Origin: CAJBVG01 sp943371425
Lineage (GTDB): Bacteria > Bacteroidota > Bacteroidia > Sphingobacteriales > Sphingobacteriaceae
DNA: 64,000 bases
Assembly: GCA_943371425.1 (NCBI GenBank)
Contig: CALRUR010000002.1
Span: forward strand, 234,628 to 298,627
Direction of reading: 5' to 3'
Below, one piece after another: positions 42,895 through 51,120 of the stretch. Each line of letters begins with the position of its first letter. Position 1 is the stretch's first letter. A program made the translations under genes and the position numbers. Under the pieces are notes generated by a model. The model did not search any database and was not told the origin of the DNA. It worked only from the letters and a program-made list of their open reading frames with translations.

Positions 42895-43938
42895 ATGAAA
42901 TACATTTTTATAGCGATATCTGTTTTATTGTTTTCTGCATGTAAACAAAACGAAACAAAAAAAAATAATGAAACTAGTTCTGCAGATTCTGCAGTTATTA
43001 CCGGTGCGCCCGTACCAGAAGAGTTGGCGAACTTAAACAAAGCTGTAAATGCATCTCCTGGTAACCCATCTGGTTATAACGACAGAGCTAAGTATTACAT
43101 CCTAAATAAACAGCTTGATTATGCGTACAATGATTTGGTAAAAGGCCTAGGTATTGATACTACTTATATGCCATTATACAATACATTGGCTGACTATCAT
43201 TTATACAAATCGGAACCTGCACAAGCAAAAGCTGCCTTAGAAAAAGCCATCAGCATAAATAAAAAAAGCTATATGACTTATGTGAAACTGGGTGAGTTAT
43301 ACTTTTTGGTAAAAAAATACGATTTGGCATTTGAGAAAATTAACGAAGGCCTTAAAATAAATAAATATTATTCTGATGGATATTTCTGGAAAGGAATGAT
43401 TTACAGAGAGAAGAAAGACAATGAAAAAGCAATGTCTAATTTTTTAACGGCAGTAGAGCAAGACCCAGATAATTTTAAAGCGTACATGCAAATGGGTTTA
43501 ATTACCATGGGAGAAGGTAAAAACGAAGCGCTTGATCATTTTAATGCCGCCATCAAAATAAAACCCAACTCTACAGAAGGATATTATGCGAGGGCTTATT
43601 ATTATCAGAATAAAAAAGACCTCGATAAAGCCATACAAGATTATACTAAAATTGTGGAGTTAGATTCTACCTATACCAATGCACATTTTAACTTAGGTAT
43701 TATTAGATATGAATTAAGAGTGATAGATTTGGCGATGTTAGATTTTTCGAGAGCTATTAAAATAAATCCTAAATATGCTGAGGCGTATTACATGAGAGGC
43801 TTATGCGAAGAATCCAAGAGTATGCACGATGCAGCTATTGCCGATTTCGAATTTGCATTGAGTTTAAAAAACGATTATGCACTGGCACGTAAAGGAATAG
43901 AAAGAGTAAATAATACCATTAAATCAATAAAAAAGTAA
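42895..43938 (+). CDS. TPR repeat lipoprotein
   Basis: About 347 residues. I start at ATG 42895 (MKYIFIAISVLLFSAC) rather than the overlapping 42886 ATG because it gives a clean lipoprotein signal with lipobox FSAC. Seven to eight TPR units follow from residue 45 (for example YMTYVKLGELYFLVKKYDLAFEKI, TNAHFNLGIIRYELRVIDLA). TPR arrays bind other proteins. The protein should be anchored in the membrane from the periplasmic side. It ends 4 bases before thrS. Confidence 0.88.
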   Translation: MKYIFIAISVLLFSACKQNETKKNNETSSADSAVITGAPVPEELANLNKAVNASPGNPSGYNDRAKYYILNKQLDYAYNDLVKGLGIDTTYMPLYNTLADYHLYKSEPAQAKAALEKAISINKKSYMTYVKLGELYFLVKKYDLAFEKINEGLKINKYYSDGYFWKGMIYREKKDNEKAMSNFLTAVEQDPDNFKAYMQMGLITMGEGKNEALDHFNAAIKIKPNSTEGYYARAYYYQNKKDLDKAIQDYTKIVELDSTYTNAHFNLGIIRYELRVIDLAMLDFSRAIKINPKYAEAYYMRGLCEESKSMHDAAIADFEFALSLKNDYALARKGIERVNNTIKSIKK

Positions 43939-43942
43939 TACA

Positions 43943-45871
43943 ATGATGATTAACGTAACACTTCCTGACGGGACAGTGAAAGAGTTTTCAAAGGGCACCT
44001 CTTCGTATCAGGTGGCTTTGAGTATTTCAGAAGGCTTAGCTCGTAATGTGTTAGCTGCTGAAGTGAACGGTGAAGTATGGGATGCCTCGCGCCCCTTAAA
44101 CACCGATGTTAGTTTAAAACTATTAACCTGGAATGATGATAAAGGGAAGGCAACCTTTTGGCATTCGTCTGCGCATTTAATGGCAGAAGCTTTAGAGGCT
44201 TTGTATCCTGGTACAAAATTCGGAATCGGTCCAAGTATAGAAACGGGTTTTTATTACGATGTTGATTTTGGCGACAGACATTTTTCATCAGACGATTTCA
44301 AGAAAATTGAAGATAAAATAATTGAACTAGCAAAAACGAAAGCAGAGTATATACGTAAAGAAGTTTCTAAACAAGATGCCATCAACTATTTTAAAGAAAA
44401 AGGCGATGAGTATAAATTAGATTTATTAGAAGGATTGAATGATGGCGAAATAACATTTTACTCGCAAGGTAATTTTACAGACTTATGTCGTGGGCCACAC
44501 ATCCCAAATACTGGCTTTATTAAGGCTGTAAAGTTAATGAGTGTAGCAGGAGCATATTGGAGAGGTGATGAGAAAAATAAGCAATTAACTCGTTTGTATG
44601 CAGTTACTTACCCTAAGTTATCTGAACTAACAGATTACTTGCATTTGTTAGAAGAAGCAAAAAAACGCGACCATCGTAAATTGGGTAAAGAGCTAGAATT
44701 ATTTGCTTTCTCAGAAAAAGTGGGCATGGGTTTACCTTTATGGTTACCTAAAGGTGCAGCTTTGCGCGAACGTTTAGTTCAATTTTTACAAAAAGCCCAA
44801 ATTAAATCGGGTTACGAACCAGTTATTACACCTCATATTGGTCATAAACAATTATATGTTACCTCTGGCCATTACGAGAAATATGGAGCAGATGCATTCC
44901 AACCAATAAAAACGCCACAAGAAGGCGAGGAGTTCTTCTTAAAACCGATGAACTGCCCTCACCATTGCGAAATATATAAAACCAAACCACGCTCTTATAA
45001 AGACCTACCAGTAAGGTTTTCGGAGTTCGGTACCGTTTATCGTTATGAGCAAAGTGGAGAGTTACACGGTTTAACGAGAGTGCGCGGCTTTACGCAAGAC
45101 GATGCTCATTTATTTTGTCGCCCCGACCAAGTAAAAGATGAGTTTAAAAAAGTAATAGACTTGGTATTATATGTATTTGGAGCCTTAGGATTTGAGGATT
45201 ATACAGCTCAAATTTCTTTAAGAGACCCTGAAAACCATACTAAATACATAGGATCCGATGAGAATTGGACATTGGCAGAAAACTCAATTATTGAGGCAGC
45301 CGCAGAGAAAGGATTAAAAACGGTAGTTGAATTAGGAGAAGCTGCATTTTACGGTCCGAAGTTAGATTTTATGGTAAAAGATGCTTTGGGAAGAAAATGG
45401 CAATTAGGAACCATCCAAGTAGATTATAATTTACCAGAAAGATTTGAATTAGAATATACAGGCAGCGATAACCAGAAACATCGCCCGGTAATGATCCATA
45501 GAGCACCTTTTGGCTCATTAGAACGTTTTGTGGCGGTTTTAATTGAACATTGTGCCGGAAATTTCCCGTTATGGTTAAGTCCTGATCAATATATTATCCT
45601 CCCGATTAGCGAAAAATATGCAGATTATGCAAAAACTATTTCAGATTCGCTAAATAATTACGATATTCGCGGGCTAATTGACAACAGAGACGAGAAGATT
45701 GGGAAGAAAATACGTGATGCAGAAGTGAAAAAAATACCATTTATGTTAATCGTTGGAGAAAAAGAACAAGAAGAAGGGCAAGTATCTGTAAGAAAGCACG
45801 GTGAAGGCGATTTGGGAAGTTTATCCCTTGATGAGTTCGTTGAATTAATGAAAAAAGAAACAAAAGTTTAA
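43943..45871 (+). CDS. thrS: threonine-tRNA ligase
   Basis: 642 residues with the standard order: TGS domain (1-60), the tRNA-SAD editing domain with HSSAHLMAEALEALYP, the class II core with FFLKPMNCPHHCEIY (zinc Cys and His), VRGFTQDDAHLF, and the C-terminal anticodon-binding domain (SEKYADYAKTISDSLN). The last residues KKETKV are normal. It begins the thrS-infC-rpmI-rplT cluster that is conserved from E. coli to Bacteroidota. A heptamer-patterned spacer separates it from infC. Confidence 0.97.
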   Translation: MMINVTLPDGTVKEFSKGTSSYQVALSISEGLARNVLAAEVNGEVWDASRPLNTDVSLKLLTWNDDKGKATFWHSSAHLMAEALEALYPGTKFGIGPSIETGFYYDVDFGDRHFSSDDFKKIEDKIIELAKTKAEYIRKEVSKQDAINYFKEKGDEYKLDLLEGLNDGEITFYSQGNFTDLCRGPHIPNTGFIKAVKLMSVAGAYWRGDEKNKQLTRLYAVTYPKLSELTDYLHLLEEAKKRDHRKLGKELELFAFSEKVGMGLPLWLPKGAALRERLVQFLQKAQIKSGYEPVITPHIGHKQLYVTSGHYEKYGADAFQPIKTPQEGEEFFLKPMNCPHHCEIYKTKPRSYKDLPVRFSEFGTVYRYEQSGELHGLTRVRGFTQDDAHLFCRPDQVKDEFKKVIDLVLYVFGALGFEDYTAQISLRDPENHTKYIGSDENWTLAENSIIEAAAEKGLKTVVELGEAAFYGPKLDFMVKDALGRKWQLGTIQVDYNLPERFELEYTGSDNQKHRPVMIHRAPFGSLERFVAVLIEHCAGNFPLWLSPDQYIILPISEKYADYAKTISDSLNNYDIRGLIDNRDEKIGKKIRDAEVKKIPFMLIVGEKEQEEGQVSVRKHGEGDLGSLSLDEFVELMKKETKV

Positions 45872-45934
45872 TTAGCTAAAAGCTAATAACTTATAACTAA
45901 TTACCAATAACTAAATGAAAAGGAGGAAATTATA
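45871..45934 (+). promoter_or_regulatory. infC leader: heptamer run, hairpin, mini-ORF and strong Shine-Dalgarno
   Basis: ATTAGCT-AAA-AGCTAAT (45871-45887) forms a short hairpin; 45871-45912 reads as six 7-base units ending AATAACT. The mini-ORF ATG AAA AGG AGG AAA TTA TAG (45915-45935) contains the AGGAGG (45921-45926) that would position ribosomes at ATA 45932, and its stop codon overlaps that ATA. AGGAGG is exceptional in this phylum, whose ribosomes mostly ignore such sequences. Likely autoregulatory. Confidence 0.6.
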
Positions 45935-46495
45935 GCACAGAATTTCAGCTCTTCCAGAACCGACAATAGATTCGGGAGGAAGAAAGAGGCAGAACACCGT
46001 ATTAATGAGCATATTAAGGCTTTAGAAGTACGTGTAGTTATGGATGGGGCTGAGCCACAAATCTTAAAATTAAGAGATGCGTTGGCTATGGCAGAGGAAG
46101 AAGGATTAGATCTTGTTGAAATTTCTCCAAATGCTGTTCCACCCGTTTGTAAGATTATAGACTATAACAAGTTTATATACGAGCAAAAGAAAAAGATGAA
46201 GGAAATTAAGGCGAAAGCTGCAAAGACCGTCATCAAAGAAATACGTTTCGGACCTAATACCGATGATCATGATTTTGAGTTTAAATTAAAACATGCCATC
46301 AACTTTTTAGAAGACGGAGCAAAAGTAAAAGCCTTTGTACATTTCAAAGGTAGAGCAATTGTATACAAAGAGCAGGGGGAGATTTTATTATTAAAATTTG
46401 CACAAGCTTTAGAAGATTACGGAAAAGTTGAGCAGTTACCGAAATTAGAAGGTAAAAGAATGTTCATCTTTATTGCCGCAAAAGCAAAAAAATAA
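45932..46495 (+). CDS. infC: translation initiation factor IF-3
   Basis: IF-3 prevents 30S-50S association and checks start-codon choice. Conserved segments: EHRINEHIKALEVRVV, GLDLVEISPNAVPPVCKIID (IF-3 signature), IKEIRFGPNTDDHDFEFKL, KGRAIVYKEQGE. The conserved N-terminus HRIN lies upstream of the first in-frame ATG (46040), and the frame is open back to a stop at 45908 with no ATG/GTG/TTG start. The start must be ATA 45932 (5 bases after AGGAGG, giving M-AQNFSSSRTDNRFGR) or ATT 45929 (2 bases after). Non-AUG starts in infC are known from E. coli, where they support autoregulation. I chose ATA from spacing; about 187 residues. Confidence 0.88.
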   Translation: MAQNFSSSRTDNRFGRKKEAEHRINEHIKALEVRVVMDGAEPQILKLRDALAMAEEEGLDLVEISPNAVPPVCKIIDYNKFIYEQKKKMKEIKAKAAKTVIKEIRFGPNTDDHDFEFKLKHAINFLEDGAKVKAFVHFKGRAIVYKEQGEILLLKFAQALEDYGKVEQLPKLEGKRMFIFIAAKAKK

Positions 46496-46519
46496 TTTAA
46501 CCAAATAAATAAATAAGCG

Positions 46520-46720
46520 ATGCCAAAAATGAAAACTAATTCCAGTGCAAAGAAGCGTTTTAAGCTCACTGGGACAGGTAAAATTGCACGTAAGAGCGCT
46601 TTCAAAAGTCACATCTTGACCAAGAAAACCACTAAACAAAAAAGAGGTTTATCTGGAACAGCATACGTGACTGATGCCGACAGAGGTAATGTTGAAAGAA
46701 TGCTTTGCATGGGCAAGTAA
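46520..46720 (+). CDS. rpmI: 50S ribosomal protein L35
   Basis: 66 residues, length normal. MPKMKTNSSAKKRFKLTGTG is the L35 N-terminus, SHILTKKTTKQKRGLSG the conserved middle. Starts 24 bases after infC. No Shine-Dalgarno. Confidence 0.98.
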   Translation: MPKMKTNSSAKKRFKLTGTGKIARKSAFKSHILTKKTTKQKRGLSGTAYVTDADRGNVERMLCMGK

Positions 46721-46772
46721 ATGCCAAATGACAGTTCGGAAAGTACGACACAGTTTAATTAATTTTTAACCA

Positions 46773-46814
46773 GGTACCCGGTATTAAGATCCAAAAAAAG
46801 AGACACCGGTATCC
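46773..46814 (+). promoter_or_regulatory. candidate L20 autoregulatory hairpin upstream of rplT
   Basis: GGTACCCGGTAT (46773-46784) and ACACCGGTATCC (46803-46814) pair over about ten bases with small bulges, leaving an 18-base loop. It sits 15 bases before the rplT ATG, inside the unusually long 109-base rpmI-rplT spacer. CCGGTAT and ATCCAAAAAA each occur twice here. Confidence 0.5.
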
Positions 46815-46829
46815 AAAAAACGTAAAGAA

Positions 46830-47174
46830 ATGCCAAGATCGGTTAACGTTGTTGCGGCCCGCCGCAGAAGAAAAAAAATCCTTAAATTAGCAAGAGGCTA
46901 TTGGGGTTCTAGAAGTAAAGTTTTTACAATTGCTAAAAACACTTTGGAAAAAGGTATGCAATATGCATATCGTGATAGAAAAGTTAAGAAAAGAGAATTC
47001 CGTGCATTATGGATACAACGTATCAATGCAGGTACTCGTCAGCAAGGTCTTTCATACTCAGTATTTATGGGTAAGTTAAACGCTAAAAACATCGGTTTAA
47101 ACCGTAAAGTATTAGCAGATTTAGCAATGAACAACCCTGAAGCTTTTAAAGCTGTTGTTGATGCAGTAAAATAA
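46830..47174 (+). CDS. rplT: 50S ribosomal protein L20
   Basis: 114 residues. MPRSVNVVAARRRRKKILKL, GYWGSRSKVFTIAKNTLEKG, RDRKVKKREFRALWIQRINA and NPEAFKAVVDAVK are L20 throughout. L20 is a primary 23S rRNA binder and often represses its own operon. Preceded by a structured 109-base leader and followed by a strong terminator. Confidence 0.98.
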   Translation: MPRSVNVVAARRRRKKILKLARGYWGSRSKVFTIAKNTLEKGMQYAYRDRKVKKREFRALWIQRINAGTRQQGLSYSVFMGKLNAKNIGLNRKVLADLAMNNPEAFKAVVDAVK

Positions 47175-47195
47175 ATCATACAAAATTTTTAAAAG

Positions 47196-47230
47196 AGTCT
47201 CGCTTCGTAAAAAAAGCGAGACTTTTTTTT
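47196..47230 (+). terminator. terminator of the thrS-infC-rpmI-rplT operon
   Basis: GTCTCGCTT (47197-47205) and AAGCGAGAC (47214-47222) form a perfect 9-bp stem (extendable by A-U and G-U pairs), loop CGTAAAAA, followed by eight T. Starts 22 bases after rplT. Confidence 0.95.
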
Positions 47231-47242
47231 GTACTTTTAAGC

Positions 47243-47920
47243 ATGCCTATTGCTTTTAAGGATACTCAACATCACTCTGAAACCATCCTATTTATTCATG
47301 GTTTGGGTTGTACCGTCAGTATTTGGGAAGAGTTGAGCGCCGCACTTTCTTTGGATTATAGATGCATCAGCATAGACCTACCATCATACGGAAATTCTTC
47401 AGAACTCACCGGCACATTTAGTTTAAGTGCAATTGCAGAAGAACTCTATAAATTTATCATATCACTAAAAATAGATGAACAGAAACTACACCTCTGTGGG
47501 CATTCTATGGGAGGGCAAATTGCCATAATTTTAGCATTACGTTACCCGACTATTTTTAATAAACTAATATTGGTAGCACCGGCAGGTTTTGAGCAATTTA
47601 CCAAAGGAGAAAAGCAATTGATTAAAGCAGGAACCAATATATACCCATCAGAATTAATGAAAAAAAGTACCCTAGCCATGCTCAATGAGCCTGTTTACGA
47701 ATACTTACACACCATCTCTCATCAAACTTTAATACTATTTGGAAGCAAAGACCCTATGATTCCGAACCCTATAATTCGCAAAACTACCACTAGCCAATTA
47801 GCCCAAAATTGTACGAAACTTATTAAAGGAGCACAATTAGTAATGATTCCGAATAAAGGTCATTTTTTGACTCTCGACTCTGTAAATGAACTTTCTGAAG
47901 AGATTAGAAAATTCATCTGA
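47243..47920 (+). CDS. alpha/beta hydrolase
   Basis: 225 residues. FIHGLGCTVSIWEEL supplies the oxyanion HG motif, LCGHSMGGQIAIILALRYP the nucleophile GHSMG, FGSKDPMIP the catalytic Asp, and NKGHFLTLDSVNEL the catalytic His. No signal peptide. Cap domain residues are few (about 110-150). Substrate unknown; esterase or haloalkane-dehalogenase-like members look alike. The start follows the rplT terminator by a dozen bases. A weak hairpin CGTGTAAA-TACTTT-TTTACACG at 47931-47952 lies after the stop. Confidence 0.88.
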   Translation: MPIAFKDTQHHSETILFIHGLGCTVSIWEELSAALSLDYRCISIDLPSYGNSSELTGTFSLSAIAEELYKFIISLKIDEQKLHLCGHSMGGQIAIILALRYPTIFNKLILVAPAGFEQFTKGEKQLIKAGTNIYPSELMKKSTLAMLNEPVYEYLHTISHQTLILFGSKDPMIPNPIIRKTTTSQLAQNCTKLIKGAQLVMIPNKGHFLTLDSVNELSEEIRKFI

Positions 47921-48003
47921 AAGTAATAAACGTGTAAATACTTTTTTACACGCGAATTTTATAATAGATAAGCAATATATTTACCCTAATCAAAACTCAA
48001 ATT

Positions 48004-49704
48004 ATGTTTAAAAAACTAATCATTTTCATTGGAGCAGCGGCACTAAGTTTACCAGCCATTGCTCAAGAGAAATTACCAGATAATTTCTTTATGAAGAAAT
48101 TGAATAACGGTTTAGAAATACTCGTTATTGAAGATGCCAATGTACCCTTGGCAACTATTGAAATTGTGGTAAGAAACGGTGCTTATACCGAAGATAAAGA
48201 CTACAACGGACTATCGCATTTATATGAACATATGTTCTTTAAAGCGAACAAAACATACCCTTCTCAGAAAGCATTCTTAGACCGTGTAAACGAATTGGGT
48301 ATTTCTTTTAATGGTACCACTTCAGACGAGCGAGTAAATTACTTTGTGACTTTAAGTAAAGACAAAGTAAGTGATGGCTTATCGTTTATGAACAGCGCTA
48401 TTAGATACCCTTTGTTTGATACTGTTGAAATGCGCAAAGAAAACCCAGTAGTTGCAGGGGAGTTTCAACGTGCAGAGTCGAACCCTTTCTTTGGTTTGTT
48501 TGATAGAATGAACAAAGAAGTATGGCAAGATAATTACAGTCGTAAAAATCCAATTGGCGATTACAACATTATATATACTGCAACCGCAGAGAAAATGAAT
48601 GTAATTAAAAATAAATATTATTACCCAAACAACTCTTTGTTAGCAGTAAGTGGTGATGTGGATCACAATAAAATATTTGCTGAAGTAGAAAAGTATTTTG
48701 CTGATTGGGCTCCATCTGGTTTTGATCCTTTCCAAAAGTGGCCAATACCTGAATTTAAGCCTATAGAATATGCGAAACAAGTAGTGATAGAATCGCCAAA
48801 TGCACAAGTACCATTATTTATGCTTACTTACCACGGTCCGGATACACGTGGCGACATTAATGCAACGTATGCTGCAGATGTGTTCTCTTATATCTTACAA
48901 CAAAAAAATGCAAAACTTTACAAAGAATTAGTAGAAGCAGGTTTAGCCTTTCAGGTAAATGTTGGTTACTCTACTGCTAAATACGTAGGACCAATAAATA
49001 TAATTATGGTTCCTAATCCACGTAAAATGAAGGAAGCATACGAGGTGCTTTGGAAAAACATTAACGAATGGGATAGTGATGATTACTTTAACGATGAGCA
49101 ATTGCAAACAGCTAAAGATCAATTATCAATTCAAGAAGAATTTAACAAAGAAAAACCATCAAACTTTATACACACAGTAACGTATTGGTGGTGCTCTGCA
49201 ACTATACCTTATTATACAAACTACGAGGCTAACTTGCAAAAAGTAACACGCGAAGACATTAAAAATTATGTTCGTAAATACATTAAAGGTAAGCCATATG
49301 TAATGGGTGTAATGTTGCGCAACGGTATGAGAAAAACGATGAATACCGATGAGTTTTTTGCTCCGAGTTTAAGTATGGAAGAGTATACCTTGGCTTTTAA
49401 TAAAGATGAAGTTAATTTAGCCGAAGAAAAAAACAAAGAGAAGTTTACAAGTTTATTACAATGGTTAAAAATTAACCCTTCTGCAAATATTTCTATTGAA
49501 GCTAATTACCATGATGGTGAAAAGAAAACAATGGGAATGGATAGATACAATACCGTATTAAAAGCATTAACAGATGCAGGTATTGCAGAAACCAGAATTA
49601 TTGGAACTTCTAACAAAGCTTTCCAAGTTAAAAAAGCAAAAGCAGATGTGGAAGAGGTAAATGCAAGTAATAGAAAAGTTTCTTTTACCATTGTTAAAAA
49701 ATAA
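48004..49704 (+). CDS. M16 zinc peptidase with OmpA-like C-terminal domain
   Basis: 566 residues. Signal peptide ends AIAQ. The M16 domain has the inverted zinc motif HxxEH in LSHLYEHMFF and the downstream Glu region; NNSLLAVSGDVDHNKIFAEV follows, and a second M16 half covers 190-450. Residues about 477-566 (LLQWLKINPSANISIEANYH ... DRYNTVLKALTDAGI ... RIIGTS ... NRKVSFTI) match the spacing of an OmpA-type peptidoglycan-associated domain, but its binding Asp/Arg are not all standard. The R-Y pair of the M16 partner half is not evident here, and is present in the next gene, which suggests a heterodimer. Confidence 0.88.
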   Translation: MFKKLIIFIGAAALSLPAIAQEKLPDNFFMKKLNNGLEILVIEDANVPLATIEIVVRNGAYTEDKDYNGLSHLYEHMFFKANKTYPSQKAFLDRVNELGISFNGTTSDERVNYFVTLSKDKVSDGLSFMNSAIRYPLFDTVEMRKENPVVAGEFQRAESNPFFGLFDRMNKEVWQDNYSRKNPIGDYNIIYTATAEKMNVIKNKYYYPNNSLLAVSGDVDHNKIFAEVEKYFADWAPSGFDPFQKWPIPEFKPIEYAKQVVIESPNAQVPLFMLTYHGPDTRGDINATYAADVFSYILQQKNAKLYKELVEAGLAFQVNVGYSTAKYVGPINIIMVPNPRKMKEAYEVLWKNINEWDSDDYFNDEQLQTAKDQLSIQEEFNKEKPSNFIHTVTYWWCSATIPYYTNYEANLQKVTREDIKNYVRKYIKGKPYVMGVMLRNGMRKTMNTDEFFAPSLSMEEYTLAFNKDEVNLAEEKNKEKFTSLLQWLKINPSANISIEANYHDGEKKTMGMDRYNTVLKALTDAGIAETRIIGTSNKAFQVKKAKADVEEVNASNRKVSFTIVKK

Positions 49705-49727
49705 TTTCAGCTTAAGAACGGAATAAA

Positions 49728-51035
49728 ATGAAAAAGATAATTGTATCAATATTTAGTGCAGCGGTTTTGTTAGTTACAAGCACTGGCATGGCACAAACAA
49801 AAAATAAGGTTGAAGAAATTATGGTGGATGGCTTTAAAGTAATTTACAAACCAACCAGCAACCAAATTGTAAGCGTGCGCTTATTTATAAAAGGTGGAAC
49901 TTCCAACTATACAAAAGAGCAAGAAGGAATTGAAAACTTGATGCTCGATTTAATTACTACTTCTGGAACTGCAAAATATCCAAAATCTGAGTATAACAGA
50001 TTGTTGGATAAAATGGGAAGTACCATTGGTGGTAGTTCTGGATTAGATTTTGGCAACATCGCATTAAATTGTGTGAATAGAAATTTCGAAAATTCTTGGG
50101 CTATATTCGATGAGGTAATTAATGCACCTATTTTCGACGAAGCGGAGTTTAAAAAACAAAGAGAAGCAATGGTTTCGAATATTCAACAAGAAAAATCAGA
50201 CCCAGATGCTTATTTAACAGAAATGGCAATGAACGATGCGTTTGCTAATTTAAATTATGATAAGAATACGAATGGATCTGAAGAAAGTTTAAATAAATTA
50301 TCGTTAGAAGATTTAAAAAATCACTATAAAAAAGTGATGAACAAAAAACAAACTTTCTTAGTAGTAGTGGGTAAAATAGATAAAGCTCAGTTAATTGAGA
50401 AAGTAAAAAAGTTAACCAAATCAATGCCCGAAGGTAATTATGTACCGGCTAAGCAAACCATGTTAACCATTAATAAATCTACTTTAAACACCGAGGAGCG
50501 TAAAATTGCAACGAACTATATTCGTGGTGTAATGAACGGAGCCGCATACGGTACAGATGAGCAATATGCCATGCAATTAGCATTTGGTATTTTGCAAGAT
50601 CGCTTATTTGATGAAATTAGAACGAACAGAAGTTTATCCTATGCACCTGCTGCTTTTTATCAAACTAATATAAATCCATGCTCTAATGTGTATGTAACCA
50701 CTACAGATCCTGATCAAGCGGTACAAGTTATTATTGATGAAATTAAAAAAATAAAAACGGTTGGATTTTCTGAACAAGAAATTGAAAATCAAAAAAGTTC
50801 ATATGTAACTACTTACTATATGGGTTTAGAAACCAATGCTGCACAATCTCAAGGCCTTGGTATTAACGAAGTAAAAGGCTCTTACAAAAACTTCAACGAT
50901 TTTATTACAAATATCAATAAAGTTCCAGCAAAAGAGGTAAATGCTGTTGTGAAGAAATATTTAACAGGAATTCGTTGGTCGTATTTAGGAGATTTAACAA
51001 AAGTTAAGTCGGATACGTTCTTGCAGAAACTTTAG
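49728..51035 (+). CDS. M16 peptidase partner subunit lacking the zinc motif
   Basis: 435 residues. Signal peptide ends GMAQ. The fold follows M16: TNQIVSVRLFIKGGTSNYTK, then EGIENLMLDLITTSGT in place of GxAHxxEHM, so the HxxEH zinc site is absent. It retains the substrate-positioning FDEIRTNRSLSYAPAAFY (the R-x(n)-Y motif) in the second half. It is 23 bases after the active subunit, and the pair resembles the M16B heterodimers in which one chain carries zinc and the other the R/Y pair. Periplasmic. Confidence 0.88.
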   Translation: MKKIIVSIFSAAVLLVTSTGMAQTKNKVEEIMVDGFKVIYKPTSNQIVSVRLFIKGGTSNYTKEQEGIENLMLDLITTSGTAKYPKSEYNRLLDKMGSTIGGSSGLDFGNIALNCVNRNFENSWAIFDEVINAPIFDEAEFKKQREAMVSNIQQEKSDPDAYLTEMAMNDAFANLNYDKNTNGSEESLNKLSLEDLKNHYKKVMNKKQTFLVVVGKIDKAQLIEKVKKLTKSMPEGNYVPAKQTMLTINKSTLNTEERKIATNYIRGVMNGAAYGTDEQYAMQLAFGILQDRLFDEIRTNRSLSYAPAAFYQTNINPCSNVYVTTTDPDQAVQVIIDEIKKIKTVGFSEQEIENQKSSYVTTYYMGLETNAAQSQGLGINEVKGSYKNFNDFITNINKVPAKEVNAVVKKYLTGIRWSYLGDLTKVKSDTFLQKL

Positions 51036-51037
51036 TT

Positions 51038-51120
51038 GAATTACAAATTACGAATTACGAATTACAAATTACGAATTAAGGCAACTTACCTCGTAATTCG
51101 TAATTCGTAATTTGTAATTA
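51038..51120. repeat. inverted heptanucleotide array forming a long hairpin
   Basis: 51038-51079 has six units (GAATTAC, AAATTAC, GAATTAC, GAATTAC, AAATTAC, GAATTAA). After 12 bases, 51093-51120 has four inverted units (GTAATTC, GTAATTC, GTAATTT, GTAATTA). Opposite arms pair over about 28 bases, almost perfectly. The pbp1A stop codon uses the last unit. Probably a bidirectional terminator or DNA hairpin. Confidence 0.85.

Noticed and set aside
46040..46042. ATG 46040 as infC start
   Set aside because: It would delete the conserved EHRINEHIKALEVRV N-terminus of IF-3.
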